A program made the position numbers and the translations under genes. Under the pieces are notes generated by a model, which was given only the letters and a program-made list of their open reading frames with translations, was not told where the DNA came from and did not search any database. From positions 372,001-436,000 of the forward strand of contig JAACJM010000004.1 in assembly GCA_013368315.1 (NCBI GenBank): DNA of 64,000 nucleotides, read 5' to 3'. The stretch comes from Tetrapyrgos nigripes. Lineage: Eukaryota > Basidiomycota > Agaricomycetes > Agaricales > Campanellaceae. Below are positions 1 through 11,640 of the stretch, piece by piece. Each line of letters opens with the position of its first letter. The first letter of the stretch is position 1.

Positions 1-2082
1 GTTGTTCACGGTTTTCATCCCGCCAGACAAAGTAAAGGTCTGAACTTGTAAACGCTTGGATTGGATTGCGTGTCCCTCTTTTGGCCTCGCTGGCAAGGTG
101 AGGTTCAATGCCAACTCCTGCCAGGATCAAATCGACCTAATTTTGACCCCTGTATCCCAACTTCGTCAACAAAACCGTAGTGGGTTAGGGGGTCACATAC
201 CTTTACAGGCAATCCAGACGGTACCCTGCCACACCACGTCTTTTTTGAAATCCAAAAGAGTAAAGCGCCTTATCAGGAATAGAATTATATCGACTGTGAA
301 TGATAATCCCGGGTGCTTGAAAGGCAACTTGCGGGCTTGACACACAAAAGAAGTTGTTCCAATTCATATGGCGAAGAGCGAGACTTGCGTAGTGACTGCA
401 GCGTTTTCTGCGCGTGGTCGGAGACAGTGGCTAGTAGTCGCTTGAGGTGGATCTTTCCAAGACCAAGGGCCAAAAAGGGAGGCTTGCGACACAAAAGAAT
501 CCAGCTGCATACCACAGCCAAACTTGCCCCAAGTTTTCGAAACGTGTTCTAGGGTCGATTCTTTCGTCACGCAGAAAGGGGGCCTGTTGCTTTCGCCTGC
601 TTTGTGTCTCGCAGTTGGAGAGAAGTATAATGAGATCTCATGAAGCATTAATGAGATGAGGAAAGACACGTACCGAAGAAATTTTTAAATCCGGCATGAA
701 GTACTGGGATGAAAGATGATAGAGAACACATTTTCTCCCTGGGCCTGTTCGGACTGAACTGGTCATGGCAGCTCAGAAAATAAGATAGATACATGGATTG
801 CTGCAAATTCAAGTTTGGGAAAATCTGACAAGGACACGGGGGCATGTGATCGCTACCCTTTTGATTCAGAACCATTATGATATCACTAACGCAAGCTCAG
901 GGCTTCCCTTGGCTTGACTAAACTGGAGCCTTGCTGTGATAGTATACAGGTCAGACCGTCTCGTTCGACTCTGTCTGGGTAATCTACCAAGTACTTGTAT
1001 GAATTATCGTCCATCCGGACCAACCTGATTCCAAGGAAATTCTTGAATGGTCTACAGTACTGGACTTCAACTATCCTTCCCTATACCTTCCCTGGTCTCA
1101 AACCCGAGCACTGCCCGCCTCATGACAACCAGCGCTACTCGGGCTTCGGAGTCAACAATGTCTTCTAAGAAGGCTCTCTCCGCTGCGGAGTCGGTGATTC
1201 TCAGACCGATCATCGATGAAGGAGGGTCGTTCGCCTTATCGAGGGCCTTAATCCTAGCCGGAGCTGGTGTTCATTAATTTTCTTGATACTCCAAGGAACT
1301 TCCTGGTGCCTACTTTCGTGCCTACGTCTGACTACGACAATATCGGTTATTGACTAAAATTCGTCGCGATATCGTCAACGCGTGGTAGTACTCACAAGGT
1401 AACACCTCAAAGGTTAGACAAGGAAATTGATGTGAGTTTTGGCTAACACAGCTTGCAATCACAACTTGTAGAACTAAAGGTTCTTAGGTGGCATAATGGA
1501 TGGGGCTAGAACGCGATTCGTTGGGACTTGCAAGCCAATCTGATTGGATGAGAGAAAGAAGGACAGCCCTGGCATTCTCCTGCCCCTGGCCTTCGACGAC
1601 GGACTTCCTGTCATGCTTCTTCAAGTCCTGCTGCATGCCGGAGCAAAGCACGTTTCTGTACACCAGTTGACTTGGACACTCTAGCCCTGGTCAATCCAGG
1701 CCTTCCAACTCGACTCTGAACTCTTCACAACCTCAATTTTCAATGCCCGAATATTTCGCCGAATATCTCGGTATGGTTGGGTCATCTTCTAAAAAGTGGT
1801 TCAAATTAGAATTGTTTCGAATACCGCACTCTTCGAAGACGTCCATGGTCTCTTCTCTAGGAACGCCAGCTTCTCGAAGGGTGCACAGCGTACTAGACTA
1901 ATTTTGGCTTCAATCGACACCTGCAGACGTCAGCGCGTCAGCTATGACTCCCGCATCCAATCTCGCCCTGGTCCAGAAGAGAGAAATATGTTACGGTCAT
2001 GGAATCGGTCTTGCTTTAGAGTATAAAGCAGCTCTCAAATTTTGAGCATCTTCAGTTCAGTGATCATCCTCACTCAAGCTCG
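1..2082. other. Intergenic or unassigned, no supported gene
   Basis: Open frames on both strands are short (at most about 100 codons), overlap each other and show no domain, splice or family signal I can recognise. About 80 bases upstream of the gene at 2083 there is a TATA-like gagtataaag at about 2019-2028, a plausible core promoter for it. Nothing else is seen in this stretch. Confidence 0.5.
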
Positions 2083-3888
2083 ATGATGTTCTCCTCACTT
2101 CGCCTACTGGCTTTCACCGTTCTAGCCGTCTCTTTCGTTGGTAAGTCTCTCCAGCTCTTCCGCAACCACTCAAATCGCTGAATCCTCTGTAGAAGGAGCC
2201 TCTATAGATCTCGTTAGTCCAGCCTCCAAGGCGTTGTCCGAGTACAGCAACGGCCCAATCGACATCAACGGTTCCACTACGGATTCTGAAGGCATTGTTT
2301 CTACTGTCTCCCAAGTCGACCAGAAGGCTGGCGCATCTGGCACCTATTTTTTTTACTCCTCCCGGTCTGCCAGCTTCCGACACCAAAGTGACGGTCATCG
2401 ATGGAGCCTCGACCAATCAGACAGTGGATGCTGTGGTTAGCAGTGATGATGTCACTCGCCGTTCGTTGGTGCGCCGTCTTCCATCTGAATACGAGCAAAT
2501 TTTTCCTGGTTCTGGAACGGGCCCAAGCGATCGGGATGCGGCTATTGAGGGTACAGGTAGGTGGTCTATCTCGGCCTGCTACATATTCACTCTCATATTT
2601 AAAGTGCTTATTACTCGATAATACAGCGTACTTGACTTACACCGTCGTCGACAACTCTACCTACAACGTCGACGCGTGTCTCGACTTCTGTGACCGTGTT
2701 ACCGGCTGCGGTGAGTCCATCTAAACGTCTTCTGATTGACATGCATACTCATTTCCCTTCTTCAGTCTTCGCCAATCTCTACTACGAATTCAACAATGAT
2801 CTTCTGGACTATGTCTTCTCCGAAAAATCCAACCTGAAATGCGCCGTCTATGCTGATATTCACACCGCCGTCGAGAAGACATTCTTCGGCGGCCAGCAAT
2901 TAGAAGAAGCTCCCGCTGGGTTGACTTATATTCAGAAGAGTACCGGTTGGGCCCTCAGAACACGCGCTGACATCCCGGTTCAGACTCCCGATGGATACGA
3001 CTCCGTCCTGGGCCCAACCGATGCCGCCAACATTGCTAATGGAGTGAGTCGTTTTGTTCATGATTTTTCTTGGAGAATACTGAATTGTTGTCAAGTACAT
3101 GGGTTATGCACTCCTCGACAGGTACGATGTACAAGCGTGCGCCGACCTCTGCAATGCCCGTGGTCCCGATCGCGTTGGCGGTTCATGTCAATACTTCAAT
3201 TTGTGGAGAGCATTGGTGAACGGTGTACCAACAACTTACACATGCGCTATGGTTCTTTTTCCATTTTGCCTGGTCTTTGATACTTGTCTGATATGTTTTC
3301 TTTCACTAGTACTACCTCGTCCCGGACCCTTCCACTGCGACGAACTTTGGTCAAGACAACCTCACCGTCTCTCAAAGTCGAGGATATGCTCGCAGGAACT
3401 ACCTCGTCGACGGTGGATTCGAGAGCTACGACCACTGTAACGATGGTGGAAGTTTCTGCTACACCAATGTTACCCAAAACTGGCTTGGTACTCCCGCTGG
3501 ATCCAACGATGGAACCGTCTTCCACTTCGTCCCTTACGCCCATTCTGGACATTCAGTGGGATTATTGGGTAGCGCTGATGGGTCGGATCGACTCCCTGGC
3601 ACTCTCACTCCAAGGGGCACGCTCGATACCATTCCTGGGAGAAACTACTCGATCCAATTCTTCCTCAACAGTGATTTCAGTGGTCCTCGTCTTCAGGCCA
3701 ATGCTTTTGCAGAAGTTCATTGGAATGGTCAGGTCATTTCGACAATCCAGCCTGGTTACTCCCACTGGACTTACTATCAGTACACGGTGTTGGCCAGAGG
3801 AAATGATGTTCTCCAATTCCACGGAGCAAGGGCCCCGGCATGGGTGTTTTTAGATGACATTAAAGTGTACTTGGTCTCATTGTGCTGA
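2083..3888 (+). CDS. Secreted protein of the fruit-body-specific protein family (one homopolymer frameshift)
   Basis: Six exons: 2083-2140, 2193-2556, 2627-2710, 2766-3043, 3096-3251, 3310-3888, all GT-AG, giving about 505 residues. The N-terminus is a signal peptide (Met-Met-Phe, then a hydrophobic core LLAFTVLAVSFVG). The body has paired-cysteine, PAN/apple-like blocks (NVDACLDFCDRVTGC, VQACADLCN, GGSCQYFN) and a C-terminal beta-rich domain ending in WVFLDDIKVYL. It resembles, from memory, a secreted protein family annotated as 'fruit-body specific' in agarics; its biochemical function is unknown. Splice phases agree throughout except inside exon 2, where a run of eight T (2347-2354) leaves one base too many and the frame must step forward there. 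This is either a sequencing or assembly slip or a real inactivating indel. The protein is probably exported to the wall or matrix. The family call rests on memory, not a search. Confidence 0.72.
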
Positions 3889-4161
3889 GAGATGGCTGCC
3901 TTTTGACGGTGTGATGGAAGGGTATTTAATTGTAAAATTTTCTTTCTTGTCTTTCTCAGTCGATATTATTTGCTCAATTTAAAGTTGTCCTTAAAGAAGA
4001 GGCTTGAAACGGTGTCTCCGATTATCTGCTCCAGCTCTTGCAAAAGTCTTGCACCATGGAAGGAATATAACACATGAACAAGCGCCATTCGTGATCCAGT
4101 GGTTGCTTGCAACGCATGAAAGTACAATGCATAATCTGCTCTACCTATCTCTTCGCCCAAC

Positions 4162-5927
4162 TCATTCAGTCACTGATTAGTGCATTCATCGGAGGGTAAC
4201 CAATTCTAAGATGAAATTTCAACAAGTAGCTTCTGGGTCGAACCACAAGACATACCTTCAGCAGACGTAGGATGAATAGCAACCGTGTCGTCTAAATCTT
4301 GCTTCCTAGCTTTCATCTTCACCGCAACACCGAATCCTTGCATGATCTCATCACTGCCCGCACCAATGATGTGCACACCAACGACGCGTTCCTCTGGTCC
4401 AACACAGACCAATTTGTGTACTGAAGGCTCCTTGTGCTCTTCTGAGACCATGGAGAAGTATAGGGGGCGGAAGGAGGATTTGTCTGTGTAGAGAATAAGG
4501 ACGTTGAGGAGAAGTAGAATAAGGGAGATTACTCACAGATCTTCACAGCGTCGTCTCCGTACTTCTTGCGAGCTTCAGACTCAGTTAGACCGACGGTACC
4601 GATTGTTGGGTGCCTATGCATTGCATAAATGACAAAATAAGGAGAGAAGAATAAGGCCACTCACGAGAAAACCACCGTAGGGATGTTCTCATAACTCAGT
4701 TTATCATCTTTGAACTTCTCAGGACCAAACAACCTGTTTGCGAGTCTCCTTCCTGCGGCAATAGCTACGGGAGTCAACAAAGCCTTCCCCTGGACGTCTC
4801 CAATCGCTGTGATACCCTTGACACTGGAATTCTGATATTCATCCACAACGATGTTTCCCTGCTTATCCAGCTCAACTCCAAGCTTTTCCAAACCCATGTC
4901 CTTCGTAGCAGAGTGCCTTCCAATGGCCCAAAGCAGACAATCTACTTCGAGCTTATCGCCAGAGTCCAAGGTCAACGTCAAAGGTTGCCCTTTGACACCT
5001 TCGACCTTGGTGACCTTGCTCTTCTTGTGGATCTTGACACCCGACTTCTCCATCCACGGGGTCAACGTCTCCTGCAGCGTATGATCAAATGTCCTAAGCA
5101 CCGTCTCTCCACGAATGACCATATGTGTCTCCGATCCCAGAGCGTTGAAGACACCGGCAAGCTCTACAGCGATATATCCCGCTCCAGCAACAGCGACCCT
5201 TTTGGGCTGCTCCCGCAACTCGAAAAACCCATCCGAAGTGATACCCAAACTCGCTCCAGGGATTTCTTCCTCGCTTGGGATAGTAGGATATCCACCCGTA
5301 GCGATACAAATGTTATCCGCGTTCAAAGTGTATTTGGGTTTACCATCTGGCGGAGTGACTTCGACAGAGGATGTGGAGGTAAGACGAGCCCAGCCTTGAT
5401 GGAATTCTACCCCTTCTTTATCAAAGTTGTTGTGGTAGATTCCGTTGAGACGCTTGATGTATGCATCGCGTTGGGGTTTGAAGGAGGCCCAATCGAATTT
5501 GGGCGCAGAGGGGAGATCTTGAAATTTATATCCAGGAGCGTGGTACATGATTTTCTCGCGGAGGTCTGCGGCATGCCACATTATCTGGATAGAAAGGTAA
5601 GTGGTGAGTTGTCCAATGATCTCTAATAACCGACCTTCTTGGGTACACATCCTAGGAAGATAGACGCGATAAGCGAGCAAGGAAACGCAATATGACGAGA
5701 ACACTCACCAACGTTAACACAGGTTCCACCGAGTGCATTGGTCATTTCTACAACGGCGACTTTCTTTCCATACGATGCAGCCCGTCTCTGCAAACAACGT
5801 TGTTGTAAGTTTACACCGACGAACAAACGAGTAGTGTGCTCACCGAGGTACCACTTCCTCCACTTCCACCACCGATGACAACGTAATCATACTTCTCCAC
5901 TGAAGGTTTGTTGAAGATTGGAGGCAT
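4162..5927 (-). CDS. GLR1: Glutathione reductase (NADPH), class I pyridine-nucleotide disulfide oxidoreductase
   Basis: Reduces oxidised glutathione with NADPH, using FAD and a redox disulfide. Seven exons on the minus strand: 5844-5927, 5709-5787, 5635-5651, 4665-5584, 4537-4613, 4256-4483, 4162-4172; 471 residues, normal for the family. An N-terminal FAD Rossmann motif [10 protein letters not shown] is followed by the redox pair C51/C56 in [13 protein letters not shown]. The NADPH-binding fold has [13 protein letters not shown], the second FAD motif is TAIGDVQG, and the dimer-interface domain ends in HPTSAE, which supplies the catalytic His/Glu. The second redox cysteine sits in a 17-nt micro-exon. 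The last exon is uncertain: after HPTSAE the usual short tail is replaced by two or three residues in the best phase. The start gives a cytosolic-type N-terminus; an intron-like segment at 5939-6029 probably lies in the 5' leader, because that frame hits a stop upstream. Confidence 0.95.
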
Positions 5928-5938
5928 TCTAGTGACTG

Positions 5939-6029
5939 CTGTATGGGAAAAAGTTCTTGAGATCTAAGTAGTAAAGATGAAGATTAGATAGTGTCTGTGA
6001 AATGCGGTCTAAATAAGGTGCTGCCATAC
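5939..6029 (-). other. Probable 5'-leader intron of the glutathione reductase gene
   Basis: On the minus strand a GTATGG donor at 6029 and a CATACAG acceptor at 5939 bound a 91-nt segment ending 11 nt before the start codon. The frame that would join the upstream exon to the start ATG meets a TAA just upstream. So I read this as an untranslated-leader intron rather than a hidden mitochondrial targeting extension. Confidence 0.45.
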
Positions 6030-6362
6030 CTGGGCCAAACGCTGAGTTGGACTGGGCTTATATGCAGCCAAAGTTGCCAGTCGTGCAGAGTTGTTGAACA
6101 GAATGGTGGAAAAGGGCGCGCGGAAGAAACTCCGCGGAAACGCCAGGGTTTTTAAAGCTTCCTCTCTTGAAGCAAAAAAGGAAAAACTGCTGTCTAAGCG
6201 CGTCTCAAAAGGTCACATGAATTCGCGTCATTACTCATCCGCGTACGCAGTACATCGCGTCAGTCTGGCGAGTCGCCTTATTAGCCCGTTCTGGCATTCA
6301 GTCATTCCATGTACAGACATCACGTATAAACACATTCCCGGTAATCTTTGAAAGCCATCAAG

Positions 6363-8046
6363 TCAGCAGATCCATCCCTCTTCACCGTCTTTCCTGCCCC
6401 GGAAGTTGCACTCAATCAGGAGAGGCACTAAACCCTCTGCGGGACTCGAATAATAGTCCATCATTGCCCACCCTCGTATTCGAGGTTCCCCACCGTTCCC
6501 GAAGATGCCCTTTCTTTCACAGGCATTAGCAGAGGCCGGTCCTTCTCCACTCAGTCCCCCCAAAACCCACCTAGCCAATCTCGAATTCACACCTTCAATT
6601 CCCAGTCCCCATTTCGGCCATCCAAACCCTTGAGCGATAATTGGAGGCATTGAAAATGGGAAAGAAGCCGCAGAGAAGTAACTAAACGATAATGTAGGTG
6701 TTGAATCTGAGGGAGATAGGAGGTTCTGCGCAGCTAAAGAGAACTTCTCTGGTATGTAGAGGAAGGATGGAATTGAATACCTAGGAGTCAATCAGTGCAA
6801 GAATAGCCTTGTGATAAGTAGGACATACCAGTCATGCGTCCTAACCGTCACCCCTTTGCAATCCCACTCGAACGCATCTTTTTCGCTGTCAGGCCACGTT
6901 GTCGGATGTATTCCTAATCCCTCTAATCCACCTTCCCATCCATCCCCATTCCCTCCAAACCGACTCAACATAACAACTTTCCCTCTCACCTCGCCCAACT
7001 TTGGTATTCTGTTTTCCAGAAAAAAGAGGCCAAATCCTCCTTTGGACTCTTCTATCTCTCGATGAATAGCCGCTGAAAAAAGAGGTGGAGGCGTCCGACT
7101 AGCGTCTTCTTGTTTCATAGACATGACTATCGTTTCGCGGTTTGAGAGCGGTGAAGTCAGGAATTCATTCAGTGTCTCAAGGATTTCGGAGAAGGGCGTT
7201 TTCTCAGGATAGATTCCATGATGGGCGATGAGACGGCCTTTGACGAGGGCAAGACGGATGTCGATAACACGGATGCCGGAATGGAGTTGGGTAGAAAGAG
7301 GGTCGGAAAGGAATTGACATTGAGATATAGGCCAGCCATAGAACGCCATCCTATGAGTAGTCGCGTAAGTACCCAGTGATAATAGACATAAAATTAGGGC
7401 ATACGTATCGTGCGTGCCAGGGAGTAGCAGAGAATACAGAGGCACAGAATCCGGTATCTCAGACAGGAAGGACGATGCTGGAACCCGTTCTCTTCAGGAA
7501 AAGACATATAAACTCAAAGTTAACAAGTACGTACCATTCCTTTTGAGAAAGATAGACAGTTTATAATGTTTCCTGGCAACCTAGGGCATAGCCAGCAGCC
7601 AGCTGGTGAGTACCTCTGAACACCAACGACATTTGCAAACCAGTCAATCAACCAACCTTTGTAACATACACTCTCCAAGGCGACTCCTCCGCCGTTTCCA
7701 ATATCTTCCATAACGCGCTCAGCGTAAGAGAAATACGTGTCAGAAGTCCGGTTGGTTTGACAGTCGACGATATCCTGGCGTCAGCACCTCCACCTTCCTT
7801 CTTCGCTTCTGTTTGAAGATCCAGAGGTGACCCAGAAGATGAGATACACGAATTGGGGTTCAGCTCATGCGTTAGAGAGATGTGTCGACAACGTTTAGGT
7901 AGTACTGTTGTGATTGGTGTCGAAGGCAAAGCAACGAATTCTTTCCGACGAATTTGCGTTTGCTCGCGAACGTTCAGGCGTGTAAGAGGGTTCTCCAAAG
8001 AGCAAGTGATGCTTCGTTCCGTGAGATTGAGAATAGTGAGCTGCAT
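6363..8046 (-). CDS. PI-PLC X-domain protein (phosphatidylinositol-specific phospholipase C-like)
   Basis: Five exons on the minus strand: 7657-8046, 7535-7580, 7405-7489, 6829-7350, 6363-6780; about 486 residues with all phases consistent. Residues about 1-145 form a beta-rich N-terminal domain of the kind found in front of fungal single-domain PLCs. The X-domain follows, with LPGTHDTMAFYGWP (first catalytic His about 172), GIRVIDIRL, and LIAHHGIYP (second His about 218), the two histidines expected for general acid/base chemistry. It then continues to a C-terminal half carrying YSIPSFLYIP and GWAMMDYYSSP. There is no Y domain, PH, EF or C2 domain, so this is the bacterial-type or atypical fungal PI-PLC class rather than a signalling PLC-delta. 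There is no signal peptide. The stop lies 435 bp from the glutathione reductase start on the same strand. The substrate is inferred from family membership only. Confidence 0.85.
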
Positions 8047-8197
8047 GAGGGATGTGAATCACAGAGACATTGTAGGAAGTATACGTAGCAATATAAGTAT
8101 AGAAGAACGCAGCAGAGCGACAAGTGCGCAATTTGTTTCAAATATTTGGTATGTATTCCTTCAGTATATCCCTTCCTCGTTCCCTCCATGCCACCAT

Positions 8198-8890
8198 CTA
8201 CTTCTGCTTGAAAAGCTCCTCAAGCGTAGTGCTCTTGTATCTAAAAGTGTTTTCTATTCAGACTAACGACTTCCATGGTGTCTCCAAGGATACTCACCCA
8301 ATATAAGGCTTTCCTGGACTCTCAAACGAGCTGGACCACCAAGCGCCAGTGTATCAACAATGAACTCTGCAAAAGAAAGAGGACAGGAACGTACATAAAT
8401 CCTCGGTCATCAGCAATCCCAAGAGTCTGCTTCATATGATCAAAATACGCTGCGCTCCATTTCAAGTTGTTTTCTGGGTTACTGGTCGGGCTGCTCTGAA
8501 GAGGAAGAGGGCGAAATCGAGTTTGTTTCCATAGAACGCACAAGAAAAAATAACTCGGATTGGACGTACGACGGTCAAGAGAAATGCAGGGTCAAATGTT
8601 CCTTTGAATGTCAAGGTCTCATTTTGGGTAACCAAGACGGAGATGACCTCTTCGGGATATTCGAGTGTGGTTGCTGAGAACTAGAATGGAAGGTGCGGTT
8701 TTTAGTCAGCCGCAATCATCCAAATGAAGCAGCATCTATCCTTTCAGTATCAGATGTACCTTGGAAAAATTCTTCGCCCATTCTTGGAGATTTGGATCTG
8801 TCAGCGAATAGTCTATCAGCTATAACGGGACATGACCAGTCTGACAATCTGAATCACCTTGATATTAGTGCTGAGTCTGATCATAGGCAT
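8198..8890 (-). CDS. MIF / phenylpyruvate tautomerase-family protein, copy 1
   Basis: Six short exons on the minus strand, about 126 residues, the usual MIF size is about 115. It starts MPMIRLSTN, keeping the N-terminal proline that acts as catalytic base once Met is removed in tautomerases. Further family signals are LTFKGTFDPAFLL, WSAAYFDHMKQTLGIADDRGFI and ESPGKPYIGYKSTT, which match the strand/helix order of MIF. The second exon is read from the acceptor at gttatag (about 8845), giving LIDYSLTD; that boundary is the least certain. The exon after DDRG uses the acceptor tggtccag, since other AG choices give a stop. A paralogue with the same intron positions lies at 43331-44005. It sits 151 bp upstream of the PLC gene on the same strand. 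The physiological substrate in fungi is unknown. Confidence 0.82.
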
Positions 8891-10122
8891 GATGAGTGAA
8901 AGCTGGATGGAGGACGAGAGATGCGGTAGTGAGTTTGTTGGCTTTTTTGCTCTGCTATGACCTGCTTTTATAGTGTACTGTGTCAAGTCCATCTTGCTAT
9001 GTATTCTCCGAATCTTCACAATCTCTTGTCTATTCATCGGATCCAACAAGGCCACATCTACGTACTGCCATGATCCAGTGTACGGTTCAAACCTTCGAAA
9101 ATAACTATGAAGCCCGTATTGTTCCGCAATGGCCAGAGCTTAGGAATCAGTACGCTCTGGTCGGTGCGCAGACGACTACGTACTTACAACTGGCAATGAA
9201 AGTCATGAAACTGTCATTTCGCATTATGCACTAGCCAAGACCAGCTGTATCCCGAGCTGCGAGCTGCCGAGGTGATGACGTTTGCCACCCCTTCAGGCTC
9301 TTTCGCGAGGTACACCAGTGCTCACAAAGCTCTGCTGCAGATTTCCAAGTCATTACACTAACCGTGGAACTGCCAGACGAGGATTTTCATCGGGCCCCCG
9401 GCCAGTCGTCTGGAAGTAGTGGTTGGAGAACATTCCCTTTCCGCTGAAAAGAATTGTATAAAAGGATACAAAACTTGGTTACACAGGTCTTATAGTTCGC
9501 AGTCAGATAATAGATGCTTTCTTGAGTTCAGTGAGCAATTCAATAGGGGTAAGACGTTTGGGGTTATACTGAGACCGTTGCCTAGTTGTCAGAGCAGTTG
9601 TCAGAGGTAAATTTTACGCCCCAAACAGGTCCATGCTCCGAGTTGTTGATTGAGCACCATGCTTAAACGAAGGGTGAGGGAAAGTCGGGGATTAGGTCAG
9701 CCTACGATGAGACCCAACCTCCAACTGGACCAAAAGGCCACAATATTTGGTACATCCTATCCTATCCGTCGCGGGATGATTGTTACACACACTGCGTTTC
9801 CTGCGGGATGATCGTTACACACACTGCGTTTCCTGCCGGATGTATAACCGCTGATACCCCCAATTCTACCACCCCTGCAACATTTTGATATGAGGGGTAT
9901 CAGTGGATGATATCTCCCGGGTCACGGACTGGGCACTGGTTCGTTGCTCGACGAAAGCTTGACGGTTTCTTGGAGAACGGTGCTTGGTGCCCGGCGGCCC
10001 GAGTCTGCCGAGCTGACAGAATAGGATATATTTTCCCGGGATACGAAGTGCAGCCATTTGTTTGCCATCTGAGATTCTGAGTGGTACAAAGACTATAACT
10101 CGTAACTCGCGCCTCCGCCTTC
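8891..10122. other. Intergenic, no supported gene
   Basis: No coding signal on either strand beyond short random frames. It contains a two-copy tandem repeat (listed separately). Confidence 0.5.
9772..9835. repeat. Two tandem copies of a 32-bp unit
   Basis: The unit starts cgggatgat and ends gcgtttcctg. The copies 9772-9803 and 9804-9835 differ at one base (t/c), and a third partial copy may begin at 9836. Confidence 0.8.
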
Positions 10123-10426
10123 ATGTCCACAATCGCTTGGCCTTACGTTTGGGGCTTTGTACTGACCCCTTCTCAGCTCGAGAAGCTGGTCAGACATCTT
10201 GCTGAACCGGAACTACTCAGCGAATTTGGAGACATATCACTCGCTCTTCCTACATATGCTCCGCGAACGAAAACTCCGTCAAACCATCCTGTGGTACCCT
10301 GAGTGCCCAAGTACCAAAGAGTCTTTCTATTTGTGGGTGCACGCCATTGTTCCATCTCGGAAAGCACTGTCATCAGCCTCAAAGCCTCCAGACGAAATAG
10401 CTTCCCCAGCTCTCCCCCTGGTCTGA
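10123..10426 (+). pseudogene. Small protein gene with a frameshift, function unknown
   Basis: An ATG at 10123 opens a 59-codon frame (MSTIAWPYVWGFVLTPSQLE...) that ends at TGA 10300-10302. Just upstream of that stop a second frame takes over (CPSTKESFYLWVHAIVPS...) and ends at 10426. Both halves look coding in composition. They would form one protein of about 100 residues if one indel near 10290-10300 were absent, or if a very short intron were spliced. I do not recognise the family with certainty. The first half is too short to stand out as an ORF on its own. Confidence 0.4.
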
Positions 10427-11485
10427 CATCACGTGAAGCCGGCTGATCCCGATGCGCCTTCCCTTTTGGGAAGTTCTGGCCGTTTTATCCCTATCTATAA
10501 CGGGTACTGAGATTGTTTAGCAAGTCACTATAGTGTAGCTGTTAAGTGGGTTCATTCAGTCCCAGTTGTCACATGTTTGATGCTTGCTTGTGGTACTTTT
10601 TAATTTTTCTTACTGCATGTCTATGTATATGAAGAATCAATGTATGTAGTACATATTGACACTTCGTTTACGGTTACGAATAACTACAGGCCCAGGGAGG
10701 CGTGCACCAAGGTTCATGTTCGGTTGTGGGCGGGCATGGGTGTCAATTATCCCTGAAGATTGTCCACACTCAAATTGAGCCACGTACCATATTCTACCTC
10801 ACTTAGAGTTGATGGAACCAATGGTGGGGCTCTCATGTGCGAAGCAACTTTGGGATGGCGAGCGTAGAAGTACTGTATATAATTATAATATTACAGAATT
10901 CAGTCGGTAGTGTACATGATCTACTCATTTTTTGAGTCTAAATGAAGAAATATATTCAACTATCACACACCCCTCATTGTCGAGACTTGTGTGTTGAGAC
11001 AGGGAGGACTTCAGCACTTAATTCCAGACTGACACTGCCAAAAAGGGAAGTCGCATTGGGACAAGACCAGCATTCCTTTGTCAGCACTCATCACATGATG
11101 TCAGACCAGGGGGAGAGCTGGAGAAGCTAGACGAAATGCTTGTGGAGTATTTTCGGAGATTTCATTTGCCAGAAGACTTTGGAGATATCACCACCGGATT
11201 CAGGAGGTGGCCTAAGGAATTCGACGGTACGTATCTCTGTTCTGGTCAGAGGAGCTATCTTATTCAACGTCTGTTAGTTCCAGACTGGTTCTGGGATGCT
11301 CTTTGTGAACAAATAGCAAAATCTGGGAGTGCTGCTGTCGCTTGATACGAGGGTACCACATGGGTGCCTTGATTTATTTAGGTGTGTAGTGGTGTACTCC
11401 CCTCTTGTCATGAGTACTCAGCTAGCTTGACCACCAGTCTTTCCCATAAGAATTCCGGTGCCTCCATCGCAATATGCATATGTCT

Positions 11486-11640
11486 GTATTCACAGGAATC
11501 AAGTTGTAAAATTTCACCTCTAGATGCCACTTGTAGTATATTTCATGATAACTGCCTCTACTGAGTCAGTGACGTTCCCTGAAACTAATCAGTATCTGTG
11601 CAATGATTCATTCTGAGTCCTGAGCCTTGAGGGTCTCTAC
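11486..11640. repeat. Dispersed repeat, uninterrupted copy (copy A)
   Basis: It contains, in order, a block like aatcaagttgtaaaatttc, a block atttcatgataactgcct, and a block cagtatctgtgcaatgatt. The first two blocks recur at about 17928-17990 and 18486-18510, and the third at about 40185-40240. In that second copy they lie on either side of the 21.4-kb insertion. Confidence 0.7.

Noticed and set aside
4913..5626. 237-codon plus-strand frame opposite glutathione reductase
   Set aside because: Exact shadow of the well-supported reductase exon 4 on the other strand; no motif of its own.
5939..6140. Mitochondrial targeting extension of glutathione reductase
   Set aside because: The frame that would splice onto the start ATG contains a TAA upstream and no ATG.
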